Numbered from the stretch's first letter, positions 33,371 to 43,496 are shown. The stretch: 58,102 bases of DNA from Streptomyces milbemycinicus (GCF_002154605.1 NZ_MUNE01000116.1:1-58102); one strand, 5' to 3'. Made by a program: numbers and translations. Notes: generated by a model not told the origin, from the letters alone.

Positions 33371-34201
33371 GCGGAAGGTCCGCAGGGCCACCGGGATCAG
33401 TACGGCGATCAGCGCACCCACCGTGATGGCCGAGACCAGCACCGGATGCTCCATCGGCAGGCTCCCGCCCGAAGAGGCGGGGGCGTTGCCCCACAGCACC
33501 CGGCAGGCCTCGGACACCGTGCTGACCGGGTTCCACTCCACCGCCGTGCGCAGCCAGCCGGGCAGCCCCGACAGCGGCATGAAGGAGTTGGACATGAACG
33601 AGAGGATGACCAGGGCCAGGGCCGAAATGCCGTTGATGGCCTCCATGTTGCGCAGCACCATCCCCAGCAGCGCGCCCAGCCACAGCATCGCGTACGCGAA
33701 GGCGAGCAGCAGCGCGAAGCCGCCCAGGATGGGCAGCGGTCCCGCATCGGTGCGCCAGCCGACCAGCAGACCGATCCCGCCCACCGCGACCATGCTGATC
33801 GCCACCGGGACGAGATCGGCCGCGGTGTGGCTGACCAGCACCGATGACCGCGCCATCGGCAGCGAACGGAACCGGTCGATCAGGCCCTTGCCCATGTCCG
33901 AGGCCACGCCCAGCGCGGTGATGCCGATGCAGGTGAGCCCGATCTGGGCGAAGACCCCGGCCATGACGTAGTCGTGGTACTCGACCCCGCCGCTGTTCTT
34001 GATCGTGATGACGCTGGCGAACAGATAGCCCAGGATGACCACCATGGCCACCGGCGTCAGGGCCACCGCGATCAGCTTCTCGGGTGTTCTGCGCAGATGC
34101 CGCAGATGCCGCCCGGTCAGGGCCAGCACATCTCCGACAGCCGCGAAGCGGCCCCCGGCCGTCCCGGCACCGAACTCCGCCGGTCCCGTCAGGCTGCTCA
34201 T
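33353..34201 (-). CDS. ABC-2 type transporter permease (DrrB-like)
   Basis: This 282-aa integral membrane protein has about six helices (for example IAVALTPVAMVVILGYLFA, IGLTCIGITALGVA, LLLAFAYAMLWLGALLGMVL). It carries the DrrB/ABC-2 family signature around SALALVILSFMSNSFMPLSGLPGWL and NPVSTVSEACRVLWG. It pairs with the ATPase encoded immediately upstream (ATGA overlap at 34198-34201) to form an export pump, probably for the cluster product, as DrrAB does for doxorubicin. This would provide self-resistance as well as secretion. Confidence 0.9.
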   Translation of the reverse strand: MSSLTGPAEFGAGTAGGRFAAVGDVLALTGRHLRHLRRTPEKLIAVALTPVAMVVILGYLFASVITIKNSGGVEYHDYVMAGVFAQIGLTCIGITALGVASDMGKGLIDRFRSLPMARSSVLVSHTAADLVPVAISMVAVGGIGLLVGWRTDAGPLPILGGFALLLAFAYAMLWLGALLGMVLRNMEAINGISALALVILSFMSNSFMPLSGLPGWLRTAVEWNPVSTVSEACRVLWGNAPASSGGSLPMEHPVLVSAITVGALIAVLIPVALRTFRTAAVR

Positions 34202-35190
34202 GACCCGTCCTCCGCTGTGGTTGTGGGGTTCTCACCAGACTTGTTCGGCCCCGGCTTGCTCTCCCCGGTGAGATGGAAGAACACGTCGTCGAGCGAGGGG
34301 CGGCGCAGCGCGAAGTCGACGACATCGGCTCCGCAGCCCTCCAGCGCGGCCGCAGCGGTCGCGATGGATCCCATTCTGTCCGCCAGTTGGACGGAAATCC
34401 GGTTGCCCGTCTCGTCCACGGTGGGGCTGGCGACGGCCACCGGCCCCAGCGCGGACAGCGCCGCGGGCAGGTCCTCGGCGGTGGCCACGGCCACCTCCAG
34501 CCACTCCTCGCCGACCTTCTGCTTGAGTTCGTCCGGAGTGCCCTCGGCCAGGGTGCGGCCGGCGGCGAAGACCATGATCCGGTCGGCCAGGAAGTCCGCC
34601 TCCTCCAGGTACTGCGTGGTCAGCAGCACGGTCACGCCCTGGGCGACCTGCTCCCGCACCATCTTCCACAGCACCATCCGGCTGGCCGGGTCGAGCCCGG
34701 TCGTCGGCTCGTCGAGGAACAGCACGGTCGGCGAGGCGATCAGACATGCCGCCAGGTCCAGCCGGCGCCGCATCCCGCCCGAGTAGGTGCGCACCGGACG
34801 GTCGGCCGCCCCGGTGAGCTCGAACGCCGTCAGCAGCTCCTCCGCCCGCTGCCGCGCCCGTCTGCGGCCAAGCCGCAGCAGGGTGCCCAGCAGGACCAGG
34901 TTCTCCCGGCCGGTCAGCAGCTCGTCGACCGCGGCGTACTGGCCCGCCAGGCCGATCCTCCGGCGCACCTCGCGCTGTTCGCGTACGACGTCGAAGCCCG
35001 CGACCCGGGCGCTGCCGGAGTCCGGTTCCAGCAGCGTGGCGAGCATGCGGATGGTGGTGGTCTTGCCCGCACCGTTGTGCCCGAGCAGTCCGAGTACGGT
35101 TCCGGACCGTACTTCGAGATCCACTCCGGCCAGCGCCTGGTGATTTCCATAGCGCTTTCCAAGATTCTCTGCCGCGATGGCGATATCCAT
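34198..35190 (-). CDS. ABC transporter ATP-binding protein (DrrA-like)
   Basis: This is a 330-aa ATPase of the daunorubicin-resistance type. It has Walker A GHNGAGKTTTIRML, the Q-loop region, signature YSGGMRRRLDLAA, Walker B TVLFLDEPTTGLD and a switch His-like region (VLLTTQYLEEAD), followed by the DrrA-specific C-terminal domain ending in LRRPSLDDVFFHLTG. The start at 35190 (MDIAIAAENLGKRYG) has a GAGAGGGGGA site and gives the usual family length. It drives the permease encoded by the overlapping next gene. Confidence 0.92.
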   Translation of the reverse strand: MDIAIAAENLGKRYGNHQALAGVDLEVRSGTVLGLLGHNGAGKTTTIRMLATLLEPDSGSARVAGFDVVREQREVRRRIGLAGQYAAVDELLTGRENLVLLGTLLRLGRRRARQRAEELLTAFELTGAADRPVRTYSGGMRRRLDLAACLIASPTVLFLDEPTTGLDPASRMVLWKMVREQVAQGVTVLLTTQYLEEADFLADRIMVFAAGRTLAEGTPDELKQKVGEEWLEVAVATAEDLPAALSALGPVAVASPTVDETGNRISVQLADRMGSIATAAAALEGCGADVVDFALRRPSLDDVFFHLTGESKPGPNKSGENPTTTAEDGS

Positions 35191-35458
35191 GAATCCCCCT
35201 CTCCCAGCTTTCCCTTTCGATGGAAATCCGAATTCCCTTCGAAACATGGGAGTTCGGGTATCAAGCTGCTGGGAAATGTAGCAGCGGAATCGCATGCCTG
35301 GTGCCTGATATGTCCGGATTCGGGTGGCAGTACTCTGCAGGCGCAGCTTGCTGCAAGCTCCACGGGCTCCATGGCCCCTGCGCAGCGCCTAGCGTTTTGG
35401 TTAATCCCCCACGGCCTCCGCGGCTACGGGGCAAACGCCGCTGACCGCAGGAGAGGTA
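35191..35458. promoter_or_regulatory. Divergent promoter region, DrrA-like and MMPL genes
   Basis: This 268-base gap between two divergent exporter genes is less GC-rich than its surroundings. It includes CCGAATTCCC near 35227-35236. No open frame looks coding. The MMPL start has an AGGAGAGG site ending three bases before the ATG. Shared regulation of the two exporters by the cluster regulator is plausible but not shown. Confidence 0.4.
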
Positions 35459-37699
35459 ATGGCACGTCATCGAAATTTCGCCGCCGCGCTCGGTGACTGG
35501 AGCGCCCGCCATCGAAAGACGGCCGTCTTCGGCTGGCTGATCCTGGTCGTCCTGGTCACCGTCGTGGGCGGCGCCGCAGGACAGAAGACCTTGACCAACG
35601 CCGACTACGGGACGGGGGACTCCGGTCGGGCCGAGCGTATCCTCCAGGACGCCGACCTGGCACCGCCCGCCGGGGAACTGGTCCTGGTCCACAGCGACAA
35701 ACTCACCGCCGGCGACACCGAGTTCCAGGGCGCCGTCACCGCCACGGTGAACGCGCTCAAGGAAACCGGGCTGGTCAAGAACCTGCGTGACCCGAACACC
35801 ACACATGTGGTCTCGCAGGACAAGCACTCGGCCCTCATCCAGTACGACGTCAAGGGCGACCCGGACACCGCGGCCGACCGCATCCAGCCCGTCATCGACG
35901 CCGTCGAGAAGACCGACAAGGCCCACGAAGCGGTGACGCTCGGCCAGTACGGCGCCGCCACCGGCCTCAAGGGCATCAACGACAGCCTCGGCGAGGACTT
36001 CGCACGGGCCGAGATGACCGCGCTCCCGGTCGCCCTCGGCATCCTGCTGGTCGTCTTCGGCGCCTTCGTGGCCGCCGTACTGCCGGTGCTGCTCGCCGCC
36101 ACCGCCTGCGTCGGCGCCATGGGCCTGCTGGCCCTGACCAGCCAGGTGGTGCCGGTCGACGGCATGACCAGCTCCGTGATGTTCCTCATGGGCCTGGCCG
36201 TCGGCGTCGACTACTGCCTGTTCTATCTGCGCCGGGAGCGGGAGGAGCGGGCCGCCGGGCAGGACAGGGAATCCGCCCTGCACATCGCCGCCGCCACCTC
36301 CGGACACTCGGTGCTGATCTCCGGCATCACCGTGGTGGTCGCCATGGCCGGCATGTTCCTGTCCGGGCTGACCGTGTTCAAGGGCTTCGCCTTCGCCACC
36401 ATCGAGGTCGTCCTGATCGCGGTCATCGGCTCCATGACCGTACTGCCGGCCATGATGGCCATGCTCGGCGACCGGGTGGAGAAGGGCCGCATCCCCTTCA
36501 TCGCCCGCCGCCGCCAGGCCCGCGCCGCGGCCGCCGCGGCCGTGGGCGGCCGTCGCACCAACGCCCTGCTGCGCGGGGTGCTCGCCCGGCCCGGTGTCTT
36601 CGCCGTCCTGGGCGCCGCGCTGCTGCTCGCCCTGGCCGCGCCGGCCCTGGGCATGAAGACCGAGAAGCTGGGCACCGATAAGCTGCTGCCCGCCGACAAC
36701 CCGATGGTGTCCGTCTCGACACAGATCGGAAAGGAGTTCCCCGGCGCTCCCGCTCCGGCCGGAGTGGTGATCAAGTCCAACGACATCGACTCCCCGCAGG
36801 TCACCCAGGCCATCGCCGACTTCAAGAAGGCGGCGCTCGCCTCCGGACAGACCGGTAAGCAGATCGACGTCACGGTGCACGCCAAGCAGAACATCGCCGA
36901 GATCAGCGTCCCGCTGATCGGCAACGGCACCGACGCCACCTCCAAGAAGGCCCTCAAGGAACTGCGCGACACCCTGATCCCCGACACCCTCGGCAAGGTC
37001 TCGGACACCACCACGCTCGTCCGCGGTGACCTGGCCTTCTCCGAGGACTACAACGACCAGCTCAAGAGCAGCATCGTCCCGGTCTTCGCCTTCGTGATGG
37101 GCGTGACCTTCCTGCTGATGCTGGTGTCCTTCCGGTCCCCGGTCATCGCGCTGACCTCGATCGTCCTCAACCTGCTGTCGGTGGGCGCCGCGTACGGCGT
37201 GATGACCGCCGTCTTCCAGCACGGCTGGGGCGCCTCCCTGGTCGGCACCGAGGCGCCGGGCGCCCTGGAGTCCTGGATGCCGCTGTTCGTCTTCGTGGTG
37301 CTCTTCGGACTCTCGATGGACTACCACGTGTTCGTGGTCTCCCGGATCCGTGAGGCCTACGACCGCGGCGCCACCACCCGGGACGCCATCGCCCACGGCA
37401 TCCGCACCACCGCCGGGGTGGTCACCAGCGCCGGCCTGATCATGGTCGCCGTGTTCGCGGTCTTCGGCACCCTGGCCATGCAGGACTTCAAGCAGCTGGG
37501 CGTGGGCCTGGCGGTGGCCGTCCTGCTCGACGCCACGGTCGTCCGGGCGATCCTGCTGCCCTCCGTGATGGCCCTGCTGGGCCGGGCGAACTGGGCCGCA
37601 CCCGGCTTCCTCCGCAAGTCCCGCCCCGCCGAGGCCGGCCACACCGGCCCCAGCCACGTGGCGGCGCGCGACACCCAGGGCGTGCCGGTCACGTACTGA
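35459..37699 (+). CDS. MMPL/RND-family transporter
   Basis: This 746-aa membrane transporter has the MMPL/HAE2 layout: one N-terminal helix (residues about 22-42), an extracellular domain, five or six helices (VALGILLVVFGAFVAAVLPVLLAA, SSVMFLMGLAVGVDYCLFYL), a second extracellular domain (about 400-530), and a second helix bundle with the repeat motif VLFGLSMDYHVFVVSRIRE. The acidic GxxxDY motifs used in proton coupling are present in both halves (GVDYCLF, SMDYHVF). MmpL-like proteins export lipids and lipopeptides, which fits an acylated peptide product. It is divergent from the DrrAB-like pump. Confidence 0.9.
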   Translation: MARHRNFAAALGDWSARHRKTAVFGWLILVVLVTVVGGAAGQKTLTNADYGTGDSGRAERILQDADLAPPAGELVLVHSDKLTAGDTEFQGAVTATVNALKETGLVKNLRDPNTTHVVSQDKHSALIQYDVKGDPDTAADRIQPVIDAVEKTDKAHEAVTLGQYGAATGLKGINDSLGEDFARAEMTALPVALGILLVVFGAFVAAVLPVLLAATACVGAMGLLALTSQVVPVDGMTSSVMFLMGLAVGVDYCLFYLRREREERAAGQDRESALHIAAATSGHSVLISGITVVVAMAGMFLSGLTVFKGFAFATIEVVLIAVIGSMTVLPAMMAMLGDRVEKGRIPFIARRRQARAAAAAAVGGRRTNALLRGVLARPGVFAVLGAALLLALAAPALGMKTEKLGTDKLLPADNPMVSVSTQIGKEFPGAPAPAGVVIKSNDIDSPQVTQAIADFKKAALASGQTGKQIDVTVHAKQNIAEISVPLIGNGTDATSKKALKELRDTLIPDTLGKVSDTTTLVRGDLAFSEDYNDQLKSSIVPVFAFVMGVTFLLMLVSFRSPVIALTSIVLNLLSVGAAYGVMTAVFQHGWGASLVGTEAPGALESWMPLFVFVVLFGLSMDYHVFVVSRIREAYDRGATTRDAIAHGIRTTAGVVTSAGLIMVAVFAVFGTLAMQDFKQLGVGLAVAVLLDATVVRAILLPSVMALLGRANWAAPGFLRKSRPAEAGHTGPSHVAARDTQGVPVTY

Positions 37700-37773
37700 A
37701 CGACACTGCTGGGTGAAAGTGACATCGACACATTCGCCACGAGAAGACGTACAGAGGTACTGAGGTAACGACA

Positions 37774-37808
37774 GCGGGCGGGGCCGGCAACAAGCCGGCC
37801 CCGCCCGC
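37774..37808 (+). terminator. Strong hairpin between MMPL and SbnB-like genes
   Basis: Two perfectly paired 15-base GC-only arms (37774-37788 and 37794-37808) enclose the loop AACAA. It lies 75 bases after the MMPL stop and only about 8 bases before the GGAAGGAAA ribosome site of the next gene. It probably terminates MMPL transcripts, with read-through giving less SbnB-like protein, or it is an attenuator. Confidence 0.7.
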
Positions 37809-37829
37809 CCAACGACCGGAAGGAAACCC

Positions 37830-38837
37830 GTGTTCGAGTTCAGCGTGATCGGCGGCAAAACGGCCCGCGACATCATCGGCCGCAGCCGCCGGGAGATCGT
37901 ACGGGAGGTGAAGGAAACCTATCTGACCCATGGCGACGGAGACTCCGTCAACCCGGACAGCTACTTCCTGCGCTTCCCCGAGAAACCGGACAGCCGGATC
38001 ATCGCGCTCCCGGCCTACCTGGGCGGCAAGCACGACGTCGCCGGGATCAAATGGATCGGCAGCTTCCCCGGCAACATCAAGAACGGCATCCCGCGCGCCT
38101 CCGCCGCCCTGCTCCTCAACGACTACGCCACCGGCTACCCCTTCGCCCTCCTGGAAGCCTCCCAGATCAGCGCGGCCCGCACCGCGGCCTCCGCCGTCCT
38201 CGCCGCCGAACAGCTGACCGGCGGCCGCACCGCCCGCCGGCTGGCCGTGGTCGGCGCCGGCATCATCGCCCGCAACATCCTGGAGTTCTTCGCCGCCCAG
38301 GAGTGGGACATCGAAACCGTGGTCGTCCACGACCAGCACCCCGAATACGGCCAGGCCCTCGCCGACTACGTCACCGACTCCCTCAACTACCGCGCCGAGA
38401 CCACCGACGACCTGCGCACCGCCCTTGAGGTGGCCGACGTCATCGTCTTCGCCACCACCGCCGGCGAGCCCTACGTCCTCGACCCGCGCGCCTTCGCCCC
38501 CGGCCAGGTCGTCCTCAACATCTCGCTGCGCGACATCGGCCCCGAGATCATCCACGACTCGTACAACATCGTCGACGACATCGACCACTGCCTCAAGGCC
38601 AACACCTCCCCGCACCTGGCCGAGCAGAAATACGGCAACCGCGACTTCGTCACCGGCACCCTCGCCCAGCACATCCGCGGCGAGATCACCACGGGCCCGG
38701 ACAAGCCCGTCATCTTCTCCCCCTTCGGCCTCGGCGTCCTCGACCTCGCGGTCGGGGCGCATATCTACCGCGTCGCCACGGAGGCGGGGGAGGCCACCGC
38801 GATCGACGACTTCTTCGGCGAGACCACCCGCTGGTAG
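37830..38837 (+). CDS. SbnB-like dehydrogenase (Dap biosynthesis, step 2)
   Basis: This 335-aa enzyme of the ornithine-cyclodeaminase/mu-crystallin family has an NAD-binding Rossmann motif (LAVVGAGIIARNILEFF), a substrate region KWIGSFPGNIKNGIPRASA and a catalytic Asp region NIVDDIDHC. SbnB oxidises the SbnA product to release L-2,3-diaminopropionate and 2-oxoglutarate. The pairing with the SbnA-like gene at 30311 in the same cluster is what separates this call from ornithine cyclodeaminase. It uses a GTG start with a GGAAGGAAA site. It is the last clear cluster gene before the 70-bp repeat at 38858. Confidence 0.86.
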   Translation: MFEFSVIGGKTARDIIGRSRREIVREVKETYLTHGDGDSVNPDSYFLRFPEKPDSRIIALPAYLGGKHDVAGIKWIGSFPGNIKNGIPRASAALLLNDYATGYPFALLEASQISAARTAASAVLAAEQLTGGRTARRLAVVGAGIIARNILEFFAAQEWDIETVVVHDQHPEYGQALADYVTDSLNYRAETTDDLRTALEVADVIVFATTAGEPYVLDPRAFAPGQVVLNISLRDIGPEIIHDSYNIVDDIDHCLKANTSPHLAEQKYGNRDFVTGTLAQHIRGEITTGPDKPVIFSPFGLGVLDLAVGAHIYRVATEAGEATAIDDFFGETTRW

Positions 38838-38857
38838 CCGCCACTCGCCGATCAGGA

Positions 38858-38927
38858 CACCGGCCGCCCCGTCAGCTCACCGCCACCCACGAGTAGCGGT
38901 GCTCGGGGCGGCCGGTGTCGCCGTATT
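38858..38927 (+). repeat. 70-bp direct repeat, left copy (fragment of response-regulator 3' end)
   Basis: These 70 bases are identical to 43511-43580. On the minus strand they encode the last codons and stop (GDTGRPEHRYSWVAVS) of the response regulator whose full gene is at 43525-44220. Homology ends sharply on both sides. The left copy is an orphan fragment 20 bases after the SbnB-like gene. The pair bounds a 4.6-kb block. Confidence 0.9.
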
Positions 38928-39253
38928 CGCCACGCGCCTCGCTCGCCTCGTCGGCCCCGGACTCCTACTCTCCGACCCCAGCCGCAAAGTAGCTGCCGGA
39001 TGGTCAGTACTCCCGTTTCCCTCCTGCTTTCCGCCTCGCGGACAAGGAACACGCCGAGACGTCGATGCTCGCCCTGTACCGCTCCAGAGCTGTCTCGTGC
39101 ACATCAACCTCCGTCCGCCCGGGCCTCTGCCTCTCCAGCGCCGAATGCACCTATGTTCACGAGCCGGGCACGCGCCATCAGCCGATCGGCTGATGCTCCT
39201 TCGAGCGCGATGGGCGATGTCCGCCGTCGTCCTGCCGCGGCACGCTCATCTAC
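38928..39253. other. Junction region between Dap cluster and inserted block
   Basis: This stretch of about 326 bases holds no convincing gene on either strand. Its base composition is less GC-extreme near 38990-39180, and it includes the palindrome CAGCCGATCGGCTG (39178-39191) upstream of the next ABC transporter. It probably carries that operon's promoter; the palindrome is a possible operator. Confidence 0.4.
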
Positions 39254-40152
<899 letters not shown>

Positions 40153-40156
<4 letters not shown>

Positions 40157-40929
40157 CCACCCTCACCCGCAGCCGCACGATGGCCGTCAACGGCAGCGCC
40201 ACCGCCGTCCTCAAGGCCGAGGCACGCCTGATCCTGCGCGAGCCCGCCGCCCTCTTCTGGGTGCTGGCCTTCCCCACGATCCTGCTGTGCATCCTGGGCG
40301 CCGTCCCGTCCAACCGGGAGCATGCGGCCGACCTGGGCGGCATGCGCGTCGTGGACCTCTATGTCCCCGTCGCGATCCTGCTCGCTGTGGTCATGGCCGG
40401 CCTCCAGGCCATGCCGCCCGTCCTCACCGGCTACCGCGAGCGCGGCATCCTGCGCCGCATGTCCAGCACTCCCGTGCGGCCCGGCTCCCTCATCGGCGCG
40501 CAGATTGCGCTGCACGGCGCCGCCATCGCGGTCTCCGCGCTACTCGCCCTCGCCGTGGGCCGGATCGTGTTCGACGTGGCTCTGCCCCGCCAGCTCTTTG
40601 GATACCTGGTGGCGCTCGTTCTCGTCACACTGGCCACCCTGGCGCTCGGCGCCACCATCTCCGCCGTCTGCCGCACTACCAAGATTACCCAGGCAGTAGG
40701 CTCGGCAGTGTTCTTCCCGGCGATGTTCACCTCCGGTGTCTGGCTGCCGGTCGCGGCCATGCCCGATGTCCTTCAGCACATCGTGACCCTCACCCCGCTG
40801 GGCGCCGCCGCACAGGCTCTCGACGAGGCCGCTGCGGGAGAATGGCCGGGCTGGATACACCTGGGGGTCACGGCGCTGTGGGCGGTCCTGCTGATCGCCG
40901 CGGCCCGCCGCTGGTTCAAGTGGGAGTAG
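40153..40929 (+). CDS. ABC-2 type transporter permease
   Basis: This 258-aa membrane protein has six predicted helices (FWVLAFPTILLCILGAV, YVPVAILLAVVMAGLQAM, IAVSALLALAVGRIVF, LVALVLVTLATLALGATI, VGSAVFFPAMFTSGVWLPV, VTALWAVLLIAAARRWF) and the ABC-2 signature near FTSGVWLPVAAMPDVLQHIVTLTPLGAAAQALDEA, which is typical of the family. It partners the preceding ATPase. It is followed after eight bases by the sensor kinase, so pump and sensor are one operon. Confidence 0.9.
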
Positions 40930-40937
40930 CTCAATCC

Positions 40938-42221
40938 ATGACGATGACGGTCGAGGAGCGCTGGGCGCAGTTCTTCCGGTACGGGCCGTACGCCCTGCTG
41001 GGCCTCGCCACGCTCCTCGGAGCCGTGGCCGCCCCCCTGATGATGACCCGGCGGGAGATGTACGCCGCAGGGGCTCTGCTCTTCGTCGTGCTGGCCCTGC
41101 AGGCGTGGTGGTCCCGGGCCATGCCGCGGCTGCTGGCGGCAGCCTTGGCCGAGCACGCGGCCGACGCCGAGCGGGAGGCCGGCACCCCGGTGCTACCCGA
41201 GGGGATCACCGCCGGTCGCGTCTACTTCGCGCTACGCACCGCCCTCGCCTTCGCCCTGACCTGGCTCAATCCCTTCTTCGCGATCTATGCGTGCCTCGGC
41301 TACTTCGACGCCGGGCGGCTGCTGCCGCCGCGCGCCGCCCGGGCCGGGCTCATGGTGTCCGCCGTCGCCGTGGCGGGTTCCCAGTCCGGCGGTCTGCCGC
41401 CGGACTCGCCGATGCAATGGGTCGTCTTCGGCGCGCTGCTCGTCTTCAACGCGACGCTCGCCATCGGCCTCAACCACCTCGGTGCCAAGGAGACCGAGAA
41501 GGCCGAGGAGCGGGCCGAGACCATCGCCGCCCTGGAGAAGGCCCTCGCCGAGAACGCCGCCCTGCACGCCCAACTCGTCCTCCAGGCGAGGGAGGCCGGC
41601 GTCGCCGACGAGCGACGCCGCCTCGCCGCCGAGATCCACGACACCATCGCCCAGGGCCTGACCGGCATCATCACCCAGCTCCAGGTGGTCTCCTCCACCG
41701 CCGATCCGGGCCTGGCCCGCGAGCACTTGGACCGCGCCCAGGCGCTGGCCCGCCGCTCCCTGGGCGAGGCCCGGCGCTCCGTACAGAACCTCTCTCCCGC
41801 AGCCCTGGAGCACGACACGCTCCCGGAGGCGCTGAAGAAAACCGTCAGCGAGTGGTCCGAACGCACCGGCGTCACGGCCCGGCTCACCGTCACCGGCACT
41901 GAGGAGCCGCTGCACGACGAGGTCGCCGCCACCCTCCTGCGGATCGCCCAGGAGGCCCTCGCCAACACCGGCCGCCACGCCCGCGCCGCCCGCGCGGGCG
42001 TCACCCTCTCCTACATGGGCGACGAGGTCACCCTGGACATACGCGATGACGGCCGCGGCTTCGACCCCCTCGCCGCGGCGCCGCGCACCAGCAGCGGCGG
42101 CTTCGGCCTCGACGGGATGCGCGCCCGCGCCGAACGCATCGCCGGCACCGTCGCCGTCGAGTCGGAACCCGGCCAGGGCACCGCGATCAGCGCCCGCGTA
42201 CCGTTGGTGCGGCATGGCTGA
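40938..42221 (+). CDS. Sensor histidine kinase (NarL/DesK type)
   Basis: This 427-aa kinase has about four to five N-terminal membrane helices (residues about 16-170), a coiled coil (EKAEERAETIAALEKALAENAALHAQL), a HisKA_3 dimerisation helix with the phospho-acceptor His in ERRRLAAEIHDTIAQGLTGII, and an HATPase domain (EALANTGRHARA, DDGRGFDP, GGFGLDGMRARAE). With short external loops it probably senses within the membrane, as DesK or LiaS-type kinases do. Its response regulator follows with an 8-base overlap. The likely target is the co-encoded ABC pump. Confidence 0.9.
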   Translation: MTMTVEERWAQFFRYGPYALLGLATLLGAVAAPLMMTRREMYAAGALLFVVLALQAWWSRAMPRLLAAALAEHAADAEREAGTPVLPEGITAGRVYFALRTALAFALTWLNPFFAIYACLGYFDAGRLLPPRAARAGLMVSAVAVAGSQSGGLPPDSPMQWVVFGALLVFNATLAIGLNHLGAKETEKAEERAETIAALEKALAENAALHAQLVLQAREAGVADERRRLAAEIHDTIAQGLTGIITQLQVVSSTADPGLAREHLDRAQALARRSLGEARRSVQNLSPAALEHDTLPEALKKTVSEWSERTGVTARLTVTGTEEPLHDEVAATLLRIAQEALANTGRHARAARAGVTLSYMGDEVTLDIRDDGRGFDPLAAAPRTSSGGFGLDGMRARAERIAGTVAVESEPGQGTAISARVPLVRHG

Positions 42222-42855
42222 CCGGACCATCACGCTGCTGATCGTCGACGACCACCCCGTCGTCAGGGACGGCCTGCGCGGCATGTTCGCCTCCGATCCC
42301 GGCTTCAGCGTCCTCGGCGAGGCCGCAGGCGGTGTCGAGGGGGTCGAACTCGCCCTGCACCTGGACCCGGACGTCATCCTGATGGACCTGCGCATGCCTG
42401 CCGGTAGCGGCGTCGAGGCGATCGCAGAACTCACCCGGCGCGGCGCCCGCGCCAAGGTCCTCGTCCTCACCACGTACGACACGGACTCCGACACCATCCC
42501 CGCGATCGAGGCGGGCGCCACCGGCTACCTCCTCAAGGACGCACCCCGCGACGAGCTGTTCACGGCGGTCCGCGCGGCCGCCGAAGGGCGCACCGTCCTG
42601 TCGCCCGCCGTCGTATCCCGCCTCGTCGGTGCCGTCAGGAACCCCGCCACCCCCACGGTCGAGGTGCTCTCGGCCCGTGAGCGCGAGGTGCTCGAACTGG
42701 TAGCCAAGGGCACCTCGAACCGCGAGATCGCCCGGGAACTCTTCATCAGCGAGGCGACGGTCAAGACCCATCTGACCCATCTGTACAGGAAGTTGGGGGT
42801 CAAGGACCGGGCGGCTGCCGTGGCCGTGGCGTACGACCGCGGCATTCTGGGGTGA
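42214..42855 (+). CDS. Response regulator (NarL/LuxR type)
   Basis: This 213-aa two-domain regulator has a receiver (LIVDDHPVVRDGLRGMF; phospho-Asp in DPDVILMDLRMP; Thr in VLVLTTYDTD; Lys in GATGYLLKDAP) and a C-terminal LuxR-type helix-turn-helix (LSAREREVLELVAKGTSNREIARELFISEATVKTHLTHLYRKLGV, a typical GerE fold). It starts inside the kinase gene, an 8-base overlap. It should bind upstream of the ABC operon near 39180-39253. Confidence 0.92.
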   Translation: MADRTITLLIVDDHPVVRDGLRGMFASDPGFSVLGEAAGGVEGVELALHLDPDVILMDLRMPAGSGVEAIAELTRRGARAKVLVLTTYDTDSDTIPAIEAGATGYLLKDAPRDELFTAVRAAAEGRTVLSPAVVSRLVGAVRNPATPTVEVLSAREREVLELVAKGTSNREIARELFISEATVKTHLTHLYRKLGVKDRAAAVAVAYDRGILG

Positions 42856-42906
42856 GCCTCAAGCGTCCAGGCATCGGCTCCCGAGGGACGCGCCCTCGGC
42901 AGCCGC

Positions 42907-43248
42907 TTGCGACTGCTGCCGTGGGCCAGTCCGGACGGTCGGCCGTGCTACCTGGCGGCGGACGGCGCCAACAGCCGGTTGAGTCGACGGGCAGACGAGA
43001 TCGAAGCCCTCCAGCTGACCATGGGGGCGGAACTCCTGGGCCATGCCCGCGCGTTGCTCGGCGACCGGAAGGCAGACATCGGGGAAGTGCGATTCCTTGC
43101 GGAGCGGCTGTGCGAGTCGCTGCGCGATGTGCTTCGGGTCGCCGAGAGCAGGGGAGCGCGTCTGCCTGTGGACGACGACAGTCAGGTCGATACCGGGGGC
43201 GGCGCGGACGGCGGCAGCGCGCCAGGCAGCGGACGGGAGAAAACGTGA
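42907..43248 (+). CDS. Conserved-looking hypothetical protein (up to 113 aa), unusual start
   Basis: The product reads LLPWASPDGRPCYLAADG, then a helical segment RRADEIEALQLTMGAELLGHARALLGDRKA, then LRFLAERL-like and LCESLRDVLRVAESRGARLP. It looks like a genuine small Streptomyces protein. No ATG or GTG is available after the upstream stop at 42855; the TTG at 42907 is the only plausible start, and its GAGGGA is rather far off. The gene may therefore be truncated at its 5' end. It overlaps the next gene by four bases (GTGA). Confidence 0.5.
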   Translation: MRLLPWASPDGRPCYLAADGANSRLSRRADEIEALQLTMGAELLGHARALLGDRKADIGEVRFLAERLCESLRDVLRVAESRGARLPVDDDSQVDTGGGADGGSAPGSGREKT

Positions 43249-43496
43249 CCCACTGGAAGATCAGCCCCGTCCCGGGGCAGGGTCTGCACCGCGCCGACGG
43301 TGGCGCCCTCGCGCTGCCGCTGCAGATCAGCAGCGGCGGTCGGCATCTCGCCGTGGCCGAACTGCGGCTGACCCCCGCCTCGGCGGAGCAGTTGCACGCG
43401 GCCCTGTGCTACGCGCTGGACGGGCAACTCCCGCCCGACGGCGCGCCGGAGTGCCGTCAGCCGGTCCACTACCCGGGCGGCCGACAGCGGTACTGA
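43245..43496 (+). CDS. Small hypothetical protein (83 aa)
   Basis: The GTG start at 43245 overlaps the stop of the preceding gene and follows a GGGAGA site. The protein reads MTHWKISPVPGQGLHRADGG, then beta-strand-like segments (LALPLQISSGG, LAVAELRLT) and a helix (ASAEQLHAALCYALDG). There is no signal peptide or known motif. Coupling to the preceding gene suggests a two-protein unit. It ends 14 bases before the right copy of the 70-bp repeat. Confidence 0.55.
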   Translation: MTHWKISPVPGQGLHRADGGALALPLQISSGGRHLAVAELRLTPASAEQLHAALCYALDGQLPPDGAPECRQPVHYPGGRQRY

